The notes: generated by a model from the sequence alone, not told the origin. 64,000 nt of DNA from Rhizobium sp. J15 (GCF_002531825.1 NZ_NWSX01000006.1:124001-188000); one strand, 5' to 3'. Counted from the stretch's first letter, positions 1 through 9,894 are shown. A program made the numbers and translations.

Positions 1-496
1 ACGGGCCATCCGGCGAACTGATGCGTTGCTGGCCGATCGGACGGTTGTTGAGGTAGATGGTCAACGCGGACGCCTCGGGCGCGGCGACGATCGAATTCTG
101 GTAGGCGAAGGTAAAGCTTGCCTTGGCCGCCGCCTGCTCCGGCGTCAGATAGACCGACCATGACCGGCGGTCGTATTCCCCGGCAAGAGCAAGTTTCGAA
201 AACGGCAAAACATAGCGGCGGACATCGACGGAGCGCGGCGGCGAAGCTGGATTTGCCGCCACGGCAGGCTGGGGCGCGGGCGCCGCCGGCTGCGGCTCGG
301 TGGCGATCGGTGGCGGAACGGCAGCCGGAGCGGCGGGAACCGGCGCCGGCGCCGCAGGAGCAGCGGCCGGCGCCAATCTCGGAGCAATGGGCGCACCGGG
401 CGGCCGCTCGCCGGACATGTCGAAGGGCGCCGTCTGCGCCTGGGCGAAGACGGAAGCATGGAGCAAAATGAGCGACGCGGCGACGGCTGTTCTCAT
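1..496 (-). CDS. bcsB: Cellulose synthase regulatory subunit BcsB, N-terminal part (runs off the left edge)
   Basis: The frame opens at an ATG (complement of 494-496) that overlaps the bcsA stop in an ATGA junction and stays open to base 1, so about 165 N-terminal codons are present. The start encodes MRTAVAASLILLHASVFAQA, a signal peptide with an AQA-type cleavage site, followed by a long Ala/Pro-rich low-complexity linker (about residues 35-75) and then the beginning of a folded domain. BcsB is the periplasmic, membrane-anchored partner of BcsA that guides the nascent glucan out of the cell. The identification rests mainly on position directly after bcsA with translational coupling and on the secretion signal; the catalytic-partner domain itself lies outside the window. 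Confidence 0.85.
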   Translation of the reverse strand, partial: MRTAVAASLILLHASVFAQAQTAPFDMSGERPPGAPIAPRLAPAAAPAAPAPVPAAPAAVPPPIATEPQPAAPAPQPAVAANPASPPRSVDVRRYVLPFSKLALAGEYDRRSWSVYLTPEQAAAKASFTFAYQNSIVAAPEASALTIYLNNRPIGQQRISSPDGP

Positions 497-2685
497 CCGG
501 CGTTGACCTTTGCCGTTCGCTGCTGGGCTTCCTTTTCCGGCCGCATGCTGCGGAAGAGATAGATCAGGCCGCGGCTCGTCTGATAGAGCGACAGGCCGAG
601 GAACCAGATGGTGCCGCGGATGATGCCCGGATTGCGGCGGCGCGACTCCTGGAACTGGGTCCACTGGTCGGAATTGGCAAACATCAGGTCGGCGATCAGG
701 CGATGGTCGAGCGCGCTTTTCGGCACGTACTGGCAGCCGACATTGGTGATGTCGCCCGACGGCTCGATGTTGCGGACGATGAGCGGCAAGGTTGCCAGCT
801 CCGCGCCGCTATAGGGCCGGAAGCGGATTTCGCCGGGCGCGCCGACGAGCATCTCGTCGAGATGTTTGTTAAAGATATGAAGCCTTGCGCCGTGGACGGA
901 AACATCCTCGATCGAAGCCGTGTACCACTTGCCGTTGGCGGAGAATTCACAGCGCCGGTTGACGCGGACGCGGCGGGACAAAGCGCGCTCGCCGCGCTCC
1001 GACACGACGCCGAGCGCGCAGCCGGCCATGATCAGGTTGATGACGTTCCAGCCGCCGACGACGAGCGTCACATCGGCCTTATAAGGCTCGGCATAGATCT
1101 TGTAGATGGTGATGACGAGCGCGACGATCTGCACCGCGAAGATGACGAAGAACGGACGGCTGATCTCCGACAAGCGGCTGACGGAGATCGATTCGTCCTT
1201 GGCGGTCACCTTGAAGGTCGGCTTGCGCGGGTTGAGCATCACCGAGACGACGGCCGGCAGCAGATGAACGGTCTGCACATATTCGTAGAGCTCGGAAATC
1301 CACGGCCAGCGGAACGAGCCATAGAGATAGTTCTGCATCATCAGATTCACGAGCAGGTAGGCCAGCGTATAGGCGAGGAACTCGCCGCCGGAGGCCGTGA
1401 AGATTTCCAGATCGAAGAACAGGTAGAAGAGCGGCGCAAACAGGAAGATCGTGCGCGGGAACGGGAAGAGCCAGAAAAGCGTGGAGGACATGTAGCAAAG
1501 ACGCTGCGGGATCGATAGCCCACGCTTCAGAAGCGGGAACCGGAAGCGCAGGATCTGCATCATGCCCTGCGCCCAGCGGCTGCGCTGGCCGATGAAGCTG
1601 GCGAAGGTGGCGGGCTGCAGGCCGGCGATCAGCGGCTTGTCGACATAGATGCTGTTCCAGCCGCTGCCATGCAGCGCCAGTGCCGTCTCACAATCCTCCG
1701 TGATGCTGATGCCGGAAAAGCCGTTCTGGGATTCGAGCGCCTTGCGGCTCAGAACCGCGGCCGAGCCGCAGAAGAAGGCAGCGTTCCATTTATCGAGGCC
1801 GCGCTGGATGATGCCGTAGAACATTTCGTTCTCGCTCGGCATCTTCTCGAAGGTGCGCAGGTTGCGCTCCAACGGGTCGGGATTGATGAAGAAATGCGGC
1901 GTCTGGACGAGGAAAAGCTTCGGATCGTCTTCGAAATAGCCGACGGTCTCGAGCAGGAAATCGCGAGTCGGTGCGTGGTCCGCGTCGAAGACGGCGATGA
2001 GCTCGCCGCTCGAATGTTTCATGCCGTTGTTGAGATTGCCAGCCTTGGCATGCTCGTTGCGGTCGCGCGTGAGGTAGTTGACGTCGAGATCCTCACAGAG
2101 CTGCTTCAACTCGGTATGGCGGGCAGCCGCCGCCTGGGCCTCGAGCAGCTTGCCGGAGTTGCGCTTCTGCAAGGTGCCGCCATCGTCAAGCAGCCAGACA
2201 TGCAGCTTGTCGGCCGGATAATCCATGGCCTTGGCGGCGGCCAGCGTGTTTCCGAGAAGGCCGGCGTCCTCGTTGTAGGACGGCACGAAGATGTCGACGT
2301 GAGGAAGGCGTCCGGGATTTGCGGCGCGCGAGGGGCGTGGCGGCAGCGGTGTCGCGACGATGAAGAGGCTGAGCGCCAGCATCGCGACGCTGTACATCTC
2401 GGCAAGATAGAGCAGCAGGCCGGGGATGAAATTTTCCGGCTGATTCAAAGGCGGAAGCGTGTTGGTGGTGCGCCAGTAGACATAGCGCAGCACGATCGAC
2501 GTGCCGAAGGCGAGCGCCACCAGGCGCCAGGTCCCCTCGCCCTTCAGGATCTTGATCAGCGCCATGACGGTCACGACCGTGATGCTGGTGATGAGCTGGG
2601 TCTGCAAATTGACCGGAAGCGTGATCAGCACGATCATGCAGAGCGAAACCACGGCCCAGATGATGACACTGCGGGCTTTGCGCAT
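493..2685 (-). CDS. bcsA: Cellulose synthase catalytic subunit BcsA (UDP-forming)
   Basis: An inner-membrane family 2 glycosyltransferase that polymerises UDP-glucose into cellulose. About 730 residues. N-terminal membrane helices precede the cytosolic GT2 domain, which shows LLDDGGT, VFDADHA, the TED motif and QRSRWAQGM (the Q-x-x-R-W signature). Further membrane helices follow, then a C-terminal PilZ domain with an Arg-rich RVNRR segment and DVSVHG, the expected cyclic-di-GMP site. The frame is open up to a TTG at 2709, but the ATG at 2685 directly follows a GAAGGAAGG ribosome site and is preferred. It is flanked by bcsN upstream and is translationally coupled to bcsB. Allosteric activation by c-di-GMP is expected from the PilZ motifs. 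Confidence 0.96.
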   Translation of the reverse strand: MRKARSVIIWAVVSLCMIVLITLPVNLQTQLITSITVVTVMALIKILKGEGTWRLVALAFGTSIVLRYVYWRTTNTLPPLNQPENFIPGLLLYLAEMYSVAMLALSLFIVATPLPPRPSRAANPGRLPHVDIFVPSYNEDAGLLGNTLAAAKAMDYPADKLHVWLLDDGGTLQKRNSGKLLEAQAAAARHTELKQLCEDLDVNYLTRDRNEHAKAGNLNNGMKHSSGELIAVFDADHAPTRDFLLETVGYFEDDPKLFLVQTPHFFINPDPLERNLRTFEKMPSENEMFYGIIQRGLDKWNAAFFCGSAAVLSRKALESQNGFSGISITEDCETALALHGSGWNSIYVDKPLIAGLQPATFASFIGQRSRWAQGMMQILRFRFPLLKRGLSIPQRLCYMSSTLFWLFPFPRTIFLFAPLFYLFFDLEIFTASGGEFLAYTLAYLLVNLMMQNYLYGSFRWPWISELYEYVQTVHLLPAVVSVMLNPRKPTFKVTAKDESISVSRLSEISRPFFVIFAVQIVALVITIYKIYAEPYKADVTLVVGGWNVINLIMAGCALGVVSERGERALSRRVRVNRRCEFSANGKWYTASIEDVSVHGARLHIFNKHLDEMLVGAPGEIRFRPYSGAELATLPLIVRNIEPSGDITNVGCQYVPKSALDHRLIADLMFANSDQWTQFQESRRRNPGIIRGTIWFLGLSLYQTSRGLIYLFRSMRPEKEAQQRTAKVNAG

Positions 2686-2743
2686 CGACCTTCCTTCGAA
2701 ATTGCTCAACCGGAGGCACCGTCGGGCGCTCCAGATATGCTCA

Positions 2744-3724
2744 TTATTTCCGGCAGGCGGCCGTCATGGCCGCGTCGCCTATGCAGTCCGGCGACGGCAC
2801 GGTGACGCCGATCGCCCTTGCGAATTGTTCGACAGGCGCAGCCAACGGGGCCGGCTTCGCGCTCGCCTGCGGCGCCTCGCCCGGCAGCGGCACGCGCGGG
2901 CCGATGGGCGCCGGCAGCGGCGCGGTATTCTGCGCCGGTTGCGAAGCTGGGGCACTGCGGACCGGAGCTGTCCGCGGCCGGCTGACAATGGCGGGCGCCG
3001 GCTCGTAGCCGATCGGCATCGGGCCGGTGCGATAACCGCCTTCGTCGGGATAGATCGGCTGACCGGTGCGTCCGAGCGCTGCGTCGGCGGGCGGCGGATT
3101 GCCGTACGGGTTCCATATCTCACCGTCGAAGGTGCCGGTGACGGTGTAGCCGTAGACGATGCCGAGCAGCTGGCGCTCGCTCGCCCTGGCGTCGCAGAGC
3201 CGCAGGCGCAGCTGGATCATGCCGAAATTGCGCGCCTGAGTATTGGCAGACGCGCTCGAGCGGATCTGCTGCCAGGCATAGATGCACGTGTCGCCGGCGC
3301 GGCTTTGGCCGGCGGCATAACCGAAGGGGCCGTAGCTGTTCTGCAGAAAGGTCGCCGAGGTCGCCATCGGCACGCCGGGAGCCGAGCGCGCCACCTCGCG
3401 GGCAATCGCACCCTCATTGATCATCTTGTAACCGGCATTACCGGTGCCGGGATTGGCGCCGGAGGCGCCGAAGAACTGGACCTTCAGGAAATTCTGGCCG
3501 GGCACGGAGGATGAGGTAAACAGCGAGATCGTCTGCTCGACACCATTGCCGTGCTTGCGCTCCACGACGCTGACGATCGACGGGCCGCCCGGCGGCGGCA
3601 AAACCAGCGCCTTTTCGGGCGCAACGGTCTCTGGTCCCGACGGCTCGCGTACACCGCCTGTCGATGTGCAGCCGGCTATCGCGCCCGCCACGGCCACCAG
3701 CGATATCGTTTTCCGCAAGTGCAT
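2744..3724 (-). CDS. bcsN: Cellulose biosynthesis lipoprotein BcsN
   Basis: A roughly 326-residue envelope protein. The start MHLRKTISLVAVAGAIAGC is a lipoprotein signal with lipobox IAGC. The mature part contains a long Pro/Ala-rich stretch near the C-terminus (around residues 235-300). It sits immediately upstream of bcsA on the same strand, 58 bp apart, the position of bcsN in rhizobial cellulose loci; its exact biochemical role is not established. An in-frame ATG 14 codons upstream is possible, but the start at 3724 places the signal peptide correctly. The name rests on context plus overall features rather than on a catalytic motif. Confidence 0.8.
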   Translation of the reverse strand: MHLRKTISLVAVAGAIAGCTSTGGVREPSGPETVAPEKALVLPPPGGPSIVSVVERKHGNGVEQTISLFTSSSVPGQNFLKVQFFGASGANPGTGNAGYKMINEGAIAREVARSAPGVPMATSATFLQNSYGPFGYAAGQSRAGDTCIYAWQQIRSSASANTQARNFGMIQLRLRLCDARASERQLLGIVYGYTVTGTFDGEIWNPYGNPPPADAALGRTGQPIYPDEGGYRTGPMPIGYEPAPAIVSRPRTAPVRSAPASQPAQNTAPLPAPIGPRVPLPGEAPQASAKPAPLAAPVEQFARAIGVTVPSPDCIGDAAMTAACRK

Positions 3725-4089
3725 ATCTCGAGCCGCCGCAATCGTTTCCCAGATATCCATTCGCAAGCCGAAACGCGACGGATCTTCGAATCAACGACCC
3801 ACGGGCCGCCTACCGGACATAAACCGCCAACATGGTTAACGAAGAGTAACCAACCGCGCCTCGGCGTCACCGGACGAACCCATGCTGGATGCTGTTAGGA
3901 CGACTCAACCCTATGATGCGCAAAGTGATTCGCCAACAACTTAATCGGTCTTCCCCCGGCCTTCGCCCCCGCGGCGATTGTTGAAGCGCGCACAAAAGCA
4001 GACATAGAAACGCTGCCGCCGGGACATGGGGAACCATGAAGCATGGCCGACGTTGCCTTCGTGTCTGGGGTAGGAAAAGGAGAACACCC
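3725..4089. other. Divergent intergenic region between bcsN and the DUF1236 gene
   Basis: 365 bases between two divergently transcribed genes, so it should carry both promoters, that of the cellulose operon (leftward) and that of the small secreted protein (rightward). I see no convincing open frame. A short palindrome CCATG-aag-CATGG lies near 4032-4044, and an AAGGAGA ribosome site stands at about 4077-4083 before the rightward ATG. No regulator-specific operator could be recognised. Confidence 0.5.
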
Positions 4090-4407
4090 ATGCGCAAGAC
4101 CATGCTGGCTGCGGCCGCCATGCTGACCATCTGCTCTTCCGCATTCGCGCAGAGCAGCGTCATCGTCACCGATCCCGCACCGACCAACTCAACTGTGGTA
4201 CTGCCCGGCGAGGTGCGCACTTATGTGATGGAGCAAAATACGCCGTCCGTCGTCTATGACGGCGACGTCGTGGTCGGCACGACGCTGCCCGACACGATCG
4301 AAGTGCATACCGTGCCGAATGTCGACGGCTACGCCTATACCGTCGTCAACGATCGGCGCGTCATCGTTGAGCCGCAGACGCATCGCGTGATCCAGGTTTT
4401 GGAATAA
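4090..4407 (+). CDS. Small secreted DUF1236-family protein
   Basis: A 105-residue protein starting MRKTMLAAAAMLTICSSAFA, a clean signal peptide. The mature part carries the DUF1236 pattern: VVVGTTLPDTIEVHTVP, then YAYTVVNDRRVIVEPQT and HRVIQVLE at the end. This family is common in rhizobia, often in several copies, and has no known function. The ATG at 4090 is chosen because AAGGAGA stands seven bases upstream. It is convergent with the histidine kinase gene, 40 bp apart. Confidence 0.85.
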   Translation: MRKTMLAAAAMLTICSSAFAQSSVIVTDPAPTNSTVVLPGEVRTYVMEQNTPSVVYDGDVVVGTTLPDTIEVHTVPNVDGYAYTVVNDRRVIVEPQTHRVIQVLE

Positions 4408-4447
4408 CACGATCTGAAGGCAGCGGGCGTGCGGCCTTGTTGCGGCC

Positions 4448-6091
4448 TCACGTCCGCTCGTCGTGTACCCTTCCTGGCACGTTCAGAATGTCGCGGATCT
4501 TGTGGGCCAGCTGCTCCAGGCTGAAAGGCTTGGCCAGCAGGGAAACACCGTGATCGAGCACGCCGTTGTGGACGATAGCATTGCGCGTGTAGCCGGTCGT
4601 ATAGAGGATGCGGATCGCCGGCCATCTTTCCTCGACGATATCGGCAAGCTGGCGCCCGCTCATCTCGGGCATGACGATATCCGTGAATATCAGGTCCACC
4701 GCCGCATTTTTCTCAAGAATGAGAAGCGCCTCCGTGCCGCTCGCAGCCTGCAAGACGGTATAGCCCAGCTCGTGCAGGCTCTCGGCAGTCATGGTGCGGA
4801 CGTGTTCGTCATCCTCCACCACAAGAATCGTATCATTGGCGCTGCCCTGAGGGATCGGCCGAGAGCCGGCGCTCGCGCGGGCGTCGGCCGCACCGACATG
4901 CCTCGGAAGATAGATCTTGACCGTCGTGCCTCTATCGATCTCCGAGTAGATCTTGATGTGGCCCCTGCTCTGCTTGATGTAGCCATAGACCTGGCTGAGG
5001 CCGAGGCCGGTCCCCTTGCCCGGCCCCTTGGTCGTGTAGAAGGGATCGAAGGCGCGATCGATCACATCAGGCGACATGCCGGTTCCGGTGTCGGTGATGC
5101 TGATCATCACATATTGGCCGGCATCCACTTCCGAGTGCATGCGCGCATATCGCTCGTCGAGTTCGGTGTTGGCGGTCTCGATCGTCAGATGACCGCCGCC
5201 CGGCATGGCGTCGCGGGCGTTGACGGCAAGGTTCAGCATGGCGTTTTCAAGCTGGCTGAGATCGGCAAAGCTCGGCCAGAGACCGCCGGCAAGCACGGTC
5301 TCGATGCGGATATGCTCGCCGAGCGTACGCCGCAGCAGCTCCGACATGCCGCCGACCAGCTTGTTGACATCGATCACCTCGGGAGCCAGCGGCTGCTGGC
5401 GCGAGAAGGCAAGAAGGCGCGCGGTCAACACCGCCGCCCGCTGGGCGCCGTCCTTGGCATTCTGGATGGAATTCAGCAGGCGCGGATCCTCGTTTCCGGT
5501 CAAGCGCCGCTGGGCAAGGTCGAGATTGCCGATGATGATCGCCAGCATGTTGTTGAAGTCATGGGCAACGCCGCCCGTCAGCTGACCGATCGTCTCCATC
5601 TTCTGCAACTGGCGCACCTGCGCCTGAGCGGCAGCATTCTCTTCCATTTCATGCCTGAGTTCGCCCGTGCGCTGCGCCACCGTCTCTTCCAGACGCTCGT
5701 TGAAACTGTTGAGCTCGTCGCGAAGGCGGCTCTGCCTGGCATGGGCGACGATGATCATCTCCATCAGGCCGATGATGATCACGGCATTGATGAGATAGGT
5801 CGAAAGACCGACCCATTGCCCGGCGCTGACAGGCCAGAAGACATCATGCGGCTCGACGAAGAACTGCTGGACGACGAAACAGGCGAGCATGGCCGCGACG
5901 AGGCCGGGTCCCGCGCCGCCGATGAAGCTCGCGAACAGGATCGCCGGAAGGAAACTCAGGAAAGGAAACCCGGAAAGATAATCGCTGGCGGCAAGCCTCA
6001 GAAGAAACGTCAATCCAACCGCGGCGAAAGCCAGCGGATATGTAAAAGCGGGCCTCTGACGCAACCAGTCCGTGGCACTCAGCAAATCCAT
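4448..6091 (-). CDS. Hybrid sensor histidine kinase with C-terminal receiver domain
   Basis: About 547 residues. Four hydrophobic helices in residues 15-115 resemble the DUF4118 (KdpD-like) membrane domain. A coiled segment (about 117-165) leads to the HisKA domain with phospho-acceptor His177 in GGVAHDFNN. The ATPase domain shows NLAVNARDAM (N box), DTGTGM (G1) and GTGLGLSQVYG (G2). The last 120 residues are a receiver with VVEDDE, the acceptor Asp in FTDIVMP, TTGYT and AKPF. The ATG at 6091 is preferred over the longer frame because GGAGGGAAGAG precedes it and the frame upstream reads as non-coding. Signal unknown. It is divergent from a single-domain response regulator 165 bp away, a likely partner. 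Confidence 0.9.
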   Translation of the reverse strand: MDLLSATDWLRQRPAFTYPLAFAAVGLTFLLRLAASDYLSGFPFLSFLPAILFASFIGGAGPGLVAAMLACFVVQQFFVEPHDVFWPVSAGQWVGLSTYLINAVIIIGLMEMIIVAHARQSRLRDELNSFNERLEETVAQRTGELRHEMEENAAAQAQVRQLQKMETIGQLTGGVAHDFNNMLAIIIGNLDLAQRRLTGNEDPRLLNSIQNAKDGAQRAAVLTARLLAFSRQQPLAPEVIDVNKLVGGMSELLRRTLGEHIRIETVLAGGLWPSFADLSQLENAMLNLAVNARDAMPGGGHLTIETANTELDERYARMHSEVDAGQYVMISITDTGTGMSPDVIDRAFDPFYTTKGPGKGTGLGLSQVYGYIKQSRGHIKIYSEIDRGTTVKIYLPRHVGAADARASAGSRPIPQGSANDTILVVEDDEHVRTMTAESLHELGYTVLQAASGTEALLILEKNAAVDLIFTDIVMPEMSGRQLADIVEERWPAIRILYTTGYTRNAIVHNGVLDHGVSLLAKPFSLEQLAHKIRDILNVPGRVHDERT

Positions 6092-6256
6092 TCCAGACTC
6101 TTCCCTCCGCTTCGACACCGGCATTCCAGCTTTTGCACATCGAATTTCACCCGGCAATATGCAGTTTCTCGCACTGCCGTGCAGGACGTCTTGACGAGCC
6201 GCATAAGCAGTCCACATATCTGCATGCCCGGCAAGGTAAATGGGTGGACGGGAATC

Positions 6257-6604
6257 ATGAAAGACATATTCATCGTCGAAGACGATGCGCTGATCGCCAT
6301 GTTGCTCGAGGATATGCTCAGCGATCTTGGCTACCGGGTCTGCGCGAGCGCCCCTGATCTGGAACGGGCGCTGGCAACGGCCAAAGACTCGGAATTCGAT
6401 GCCGCGATCCTGGACGTCTCGCTTGCCGGCCACAGCTCGCTGCCCGTCGCAAAGCTACTCGACGAACGCGGCAAGCCCTATCTCTTCGCAACCGGGTATG
6501 GCAGTGCGCCGGAAGGCAGCAGCGCAGGCACGCTGCCCGTCTTGCGCAAACCCTTCCAGCTCAGCGAGCTCGAAGAGGCGATGAAGCGGCTGACTGCAGC
6601 GTGA
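6257..6604 (+). CDS. Single-domain response regulator
   Basis: A 115-residue stand-alone receiver. Acidic pair Asp9-Asp10 in IVEDDA, phospho-acceptor Asp53 in AILDVSLAG, Thr in FATGYG and Lys98 in LRKPF are all present, so it should be phosphorylatable. There is no output domain, as in CheY-like or phosphorelay shuttles. It is divergent from the hybrid kinase, which suggests a phosphorelay kinase-HK receiver-this protein. Start at the ATG at 6257; the longer frame upstream is antisense to the kinase gene. Confidence 0.88.
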   Translation: MKDIFIVEDDALIAMLLEDMLSDLGYRVCASAPDLERALATAKDSEFDAAILDVSLAGHSSLPVAKLLDERGKPYLFATGYGSAPEGSSAGTLPVLRKPFQLSELEEAMKRLTAA

Positions 6605-6706
6605 CGCATGTCGCGCAAAAGTGTGCAGCGGTTTTACGGCAACGACATGCGTAAAAACAACACTTAAAGCGCAAGGAGCGAATCCAAAAGATCGCGACGC
6701 GCTTTA
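6605..6706. repeat. Intergenic mosaic repeat with two palindromes (RIME-like)
   Basis: About 102 bp fill the gap between two convergent genes. The left half has 9-bp inverted arms CGCATGTCG (6605-6613) and CGACATGCG (6643-6651). The right half has 8-bp arms TAAAGCGC (6665-6672) and GCGCTTTA (6699-6706). Size and double-palindrome design match what is described for the Rhizobium-specific intergenic mosaic element RIME1; the match to that family is recalled, not computed. Confidence 0.6.
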
Positions 6707-6718
6707 GGACCTTCCTGC

Positions 6719-7261
6719 TCAGCGCACCTGATCGAGCAGACGCTTGCATTCCAGGAGATCGTAAAGCGCCTCCTGCAGCAGCGCCCTGTCTTCCTTGCCG
6801 ACGCTCGACTTGCCGATCGAGACTTCCGGCTGGTCATCGTCTCCGGCGACGAAGTTGAAGAAGCGGCGGGTGATCGGCGGCTTGGCGCGCCCGACGATCT
6901 GATCTTCCTCGGCCATGCCGACGCGCGGTTCGCCGGCGCCCGCCTCCTGCACGCCAGACGCAAGCGCCTCGACGCTGGCGAGATCGCCATGGCCGACAGC
7001 GACGACGAACTTGTTGCCGTTGGTCTTCAGAAGTTTCTGGACGCCCTTGATCGTATAGCCGTGATCATAGAGGAGATGCCGGATGCCCTTGAGGAGATCC
7101 ACATCCTCCGGCCGATAATAGCGACGGCCGCCGCCGCGCTTCATCGGCTTTATCTGGGGAAAGCGCGTTTCCCAGAAGCGCAGCACATGCTGCGGCAGAT
7201 CAAGATCGTCTGCAACTTCGCTGATGGTGCGAAAGGCATCGGGGCTCTTGTCCAACGTCAT
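6719..7261 (-). CDS. MerR-family transcriptional regulator
   Basis: 180 residues. An N-terminal winged helix-turn-helix of MerR type is seen in [20 protein letters not shown], followed by the family-typical [11 protein letters not shown] and a helical region [20 protein letters not shown]. There are no Cys clusters, so a metal-sensing role is not supported. This variant sits directly downstream of ihfA in many Rhizobiales and its target genes are not known. The ATG at 7261 ([10 protein letters not shown]) is chosen over one 17 codons upstream because the conserved domain begins shortly after it. Confidence 0.88.
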   Translation of the reverse strand: MTLDKSPDAFRTISEVADDLDLPQHVLRFWETRFPQIKPMKRGGGRRYYRPEDVDLLKGIRHLLYDHGYTIKGVQKLLKTNGNKFVVAVGHGDLASVEALASGVQEAGAGEPRVGMAEEDQIVGRAKPPITRRFFNFVAGDDDQPEVSIGKSSVGKEDRALLQEALYDLLECKRLLDQVR

Positions 7262-7410
7262 ACTGCTACGCGACCTCGCGGCTCGATCCAACGGCGACTC
7301 ATCATATTTCAAAGGTTTGGCGCCGACAATTCAAGTCATGTCTTGACGTTGCGCACAGCCAAGGACAGCGCGAGAGGAAAAAACTGCCGTCGGGAAACGG
7401 GAAGTCGCGA

Positions 7411-7749
7411 TCAGGAGGCCGGGTTTTGCGGCTTCAGCTTGACCTTGCGGGCGACATGCGCCTTGAGGATGCGCGTCTTCAGGACGTTCGAGGCCTTGAA
7501 GGTCATCACGCGGCGAGGTGAAATCGGAACCTCCTCGCCCGTCTTCGGGTTACGGCCAATCCGCTCGTTCTTGTCGCGCACCTGGAAGGTCGCGAAGGAG
7601 GAAAGTTTTACGGTTTCGCCGCGCACGATGGCGTTGCATATTTCATCGATGACGGTTTCGACCAGTTCGGCGGATTCGGTCCGGGAAAGCCCTACCTTTC
7701 GGAAAACGGATTCCGCCAGGTCTGCTCGCGTCACTGTTTTTCCCGTCAT
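7411..7749 (-). CDS. ihfA: Integration host factor subunit alpha
   Basis: A 112-residue DNA-bending protein of the HU/IHF family, which works as a heterodimer with IhfB. Visible family features: the start [19 protein letters not shown], the [12 protein letters not shown] strand and the DNA-contacting arm with [14 protein letters not shown], which carries the proline that intercalates between base pairs. The C-terminal tail is basic. The ATG at 7749 is preferred since a GGCGGGGAAA sequence precedes it; an ATG five codons upstream is possible. It lies between fabH and merR on the same strand. Confidence 0.95.
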   Translation of the reverse strand: MTGKTVTRADLAESVFRKVGLSRTESAELVETVIDEICNAIVRGETVKLSSFATFQVRDKNERIGRNPKTGEEVPISPRRVMTFKASNVLKTRILKAHVARKVKLKPQNPAS

Positions 7750-7855
7750 GGTTTCCCCGCCCATTACAAAATATTTTGTGAAAGCGAACGAAGAGTATTT
7801 GTCTTGCGCCTTACGGTCAAGCTCTTGTTCGCCGCCAGTTTTTTAGGATTCTTGC

Positions 7856-8827
7856 CTACCAGCGCAGCAAAACTGCGCCCCAGGTGAAACCGCCGCCCAT
7901 GGCTTCGAGCATCACGAGATCGCCTTTCTTGATGCGGCCGTCGCCGGCAGCGGTCGCAAGGGCGAGCGGGATCGAGGCGGCCGACGTGTTGCCATGCAGG
8001 TCGACGGTGACGACGACCTTCTCCGCGGCGATGTTCAGCTTTTTCGCAGAGCCGTCGATGATGCGCCGGTTGGCCTGATGCGGCACCAGCCAGTCGAGGT
8101 CGTCGGCAGTGGTGCCGGTCGAATCGAAGGCGGCCTGGATGACATCGGTGATCATGCCGACCGCGTATTTGAAGACCTCGCGGCCCTCCATGCGCAGCTT
8201 GCCGACCGTTCCCGTGCTCGACGGTCCGCCATCGACATAGAGCTTGTCCTTGTGCGAGCCGTCGGAGCGCAGATGCGCCGTCAGCACGCCGCGATCGGCA
8301 GAGGTACCCTCGCCTTCGGCTGCTTCCAGCACGATCGCACCGGCGCCGTCGCCGAAGAGCACGCAAGTGGTGCGGTCGTTCCAATCGAGGATGCGCGAAA
8401 AAGTCTCGGCGCCGATGACCAGAACACGCTTTGCAAGGCCGCCGCGGATATAGGCGTCCGCGGTCGTGACCGCATAGACGAAACCGGTGCAGACGGCTTG
8501 GACGTCGAAGGCGAAGCCGTGGCTCATGCCGAGACGGTTCTGGATGTTGACCGACGTCGCCGGAAAGGTGTTGTCGGGTGTCGAGGTAGCGCAGATGATG
8601 AGATCGATATCCGCAGGCGTAAGCCCGCCATTGGCAAGGGCCGCGCGTGCGGCAGCCTCGCCGAGCGAAGCCGTCGTCTCGTCATCGCCGGCGACGTAAC
8701 GCTGGCGGATGCCGGTGCGCTGGACGATCCATTCGTCCGACGTATCGACGATGGCCTCCATGTCACGATTGGTCATCACGCGCTTCGGAAGCGCGGCTCC
8801 GAATCCGCGAACCACTGAACGGATCAT
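7856..8827 (-). CDS. fabH: 3-oxoacyl-[acyl-carrier-protein] synthase III (FabH)
   Basis: Starts fatty acid synthesis by condensing acetyl-CoA with malonyl-ACP. 323 residues, full length. The catalytic triad is visible: Cys in [13 protein letters not shown], His in [12 protein letters not shown] and Asn in [22 protein letters not shown] is also family-typical. The start [16 protein letters not shown] at 8827 matches the family; a second ATG at 8851 overlaps the plsX stop and would add eight residues. It follows plsX, so the two initiation and acyl-transfer genes form one lipid operon with ihfA behind. Confidence 0.96.
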   Translation of the reverse strand: MIRSVVRGFGAALPKRVMTNRDMEAIVDTSDEWIVQRTGIRQRYVAGDDETTASLGEAAARAALANGGLTPADIDLIICATSTPDNTFPATSVNIQNRLGMSHGFAFDVQAVCTGFVYAVTTADAYIRGGLAKRVLVIGAETFSRILDWNDRTTCVLFGDGAGAIVLEAAEGEGTSADRGVLTAHLRSDGSHKDKLYVDGGPSSTGTVGKLRMEGREVFKYAVGMITDVIQAAFDSTGTTADDLDWLVPHQANRRIIDGSAKKLNIAAEKVVVTVDLHGNTSAASIPLALATAAGDGRIKKGDLVMLEAMGGGFTWGAVLLRW

Positions 8828-8847
8828 ATTCGATTGAACCCCGTAGC

Positions 8848-9894
8848 TCATGCCGCTTCCGGGCCTATGGGAGGCAGCCGCTTGGCATGGTATTTCTTAA
8901 GATCGTTTTCTATTTTCTGATTGAGGCCGTTCTTAGCCATGTCGTAGCCGACCTCGATGGCCGCGGCGATGCCTTCGGCATTCGCCCCGCCATGGCTCTT
9001 GATGACGATGCCGTTCAGGCCGAGAAACACGCCGCCATTGACCTTGCTCGGATCGAGCTTCTCGCGAAGCATGTCGAAGGCGCTCTTGGCGAAGAGGTAG
9101 CCGATGCGGGCAAGCAGCGTGCGCGACATGGCCGCACGCAGATATTCGGCGATCTGCTTGGCCGTGCCTTCGGCGGTCTTCAGCGCGATATTGCCGGAGA
9201 AGCCTTCGGTGACGACGACGTCGACAGTGCCCTTGCCGAGATCGTTACCCTCGACGAAGCCGGAATATTCGAGCGAATCGATGTTCGCCTCGCGCAGAAG
9301 CCGGCCGGCCTCCTTGACCTCTTCCTGGCCCTTCACCTCCTCGACGCCGACGTTCAGAAGGCCGATCGTCGGACGCTCGATCTCGAAAAGAGCGCGCGCC
9401 ATGGCGCCGCCCATCAGGGCGAAATCCATCAACTGCTGCGCATCGGCGCCGATCGTCGCGCCGACATCGAGCACGATGCTCTCGCCCTTCAGCGTCGGCC
9501 AGATCGCCGCAATCGCCGGGCGCTCGATGTTGGCCATGGTGCGAAGACAGAACTTCGCCATCGCCATCAGAGCGCCGGTATTGCCGGCCGAAACCGCGAC
9601 GTCGGCATCACCCGTCTTCACCGCCTCGATCGAACGCCACATGGTGGAGATATAGCGGCCGCGGCGCAGCGCCTGGCTTGGCTTCTCCTCCATGCTGACG
9701 GCCAGCTCACAATCGTGAAAGACCGATTTTTCCTTGAGTTTCGGGAACCTGGCGAGAACCGGTTCGCATTGTTCCTTGAGGCCGTAGAAAACGAAGGAAA
9801 TATCCGGATGCCTTTCCAGCGCCTTGGCGGCGCCGGGGATGACAACCTGGGGACCATAGTCGCCACCCATGAGGTCGAGAGATATTCTGATCAC
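8848..9894 (-). CDS. plsX: Phosphate acyltransferase PlsX
   Basis: Makes acyl-phosphate from acyl-ACP as the first step of phospholipid synthesis via PlsY. 348 residues. Family landmarks are [15 protein letters not shown] at the N-terminus, [24 protein letters not shown] and [17 protein letters not shown], and a C-terminal [16 protein letters not shown]. It overlaps the possible upstream fabH start by four bases, consistent with co-translation. The short gap before it holds no recognised regulatory site. Confidence 0.96.
   Translation of the reverse strand: MIRISLDLMGGDYGPQVVIPGAAKALERHPDISFVFYGLKEQCEPVLARFPKLKEKSVFHDCELAVSMEEKPSQALRRGRYISTMWRSIEAVKTGDADVAVSAGNTGALMAMAKFCLRTMANIERPAIAAIWPTLKGESIVLDVGATIGADAQQLMDFALMGGAMARALFEIERPTIGLLNVGVEEVKGQEEVKEAGRLLREANIDSLEYSGFVEGNDLGKGTVDVVVTEGFSGNIALKTAEGTAKQIAEYLRAAMSRTLLARIGYLFAKSAFDMLREKLDPSKVNGGVFLGLNGIVIKSHGGANAEGIAAAIEVGYDMAKNGLNQKIENDLKKYHAKRLPPIGPEAA

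Noticed and set aside
4463..6256. Extending the response regulator upstream to 713 codons
   Set aside because: The extra part is antisense to the kinase gene; the receiver begins exactly at the ATG at 6257.
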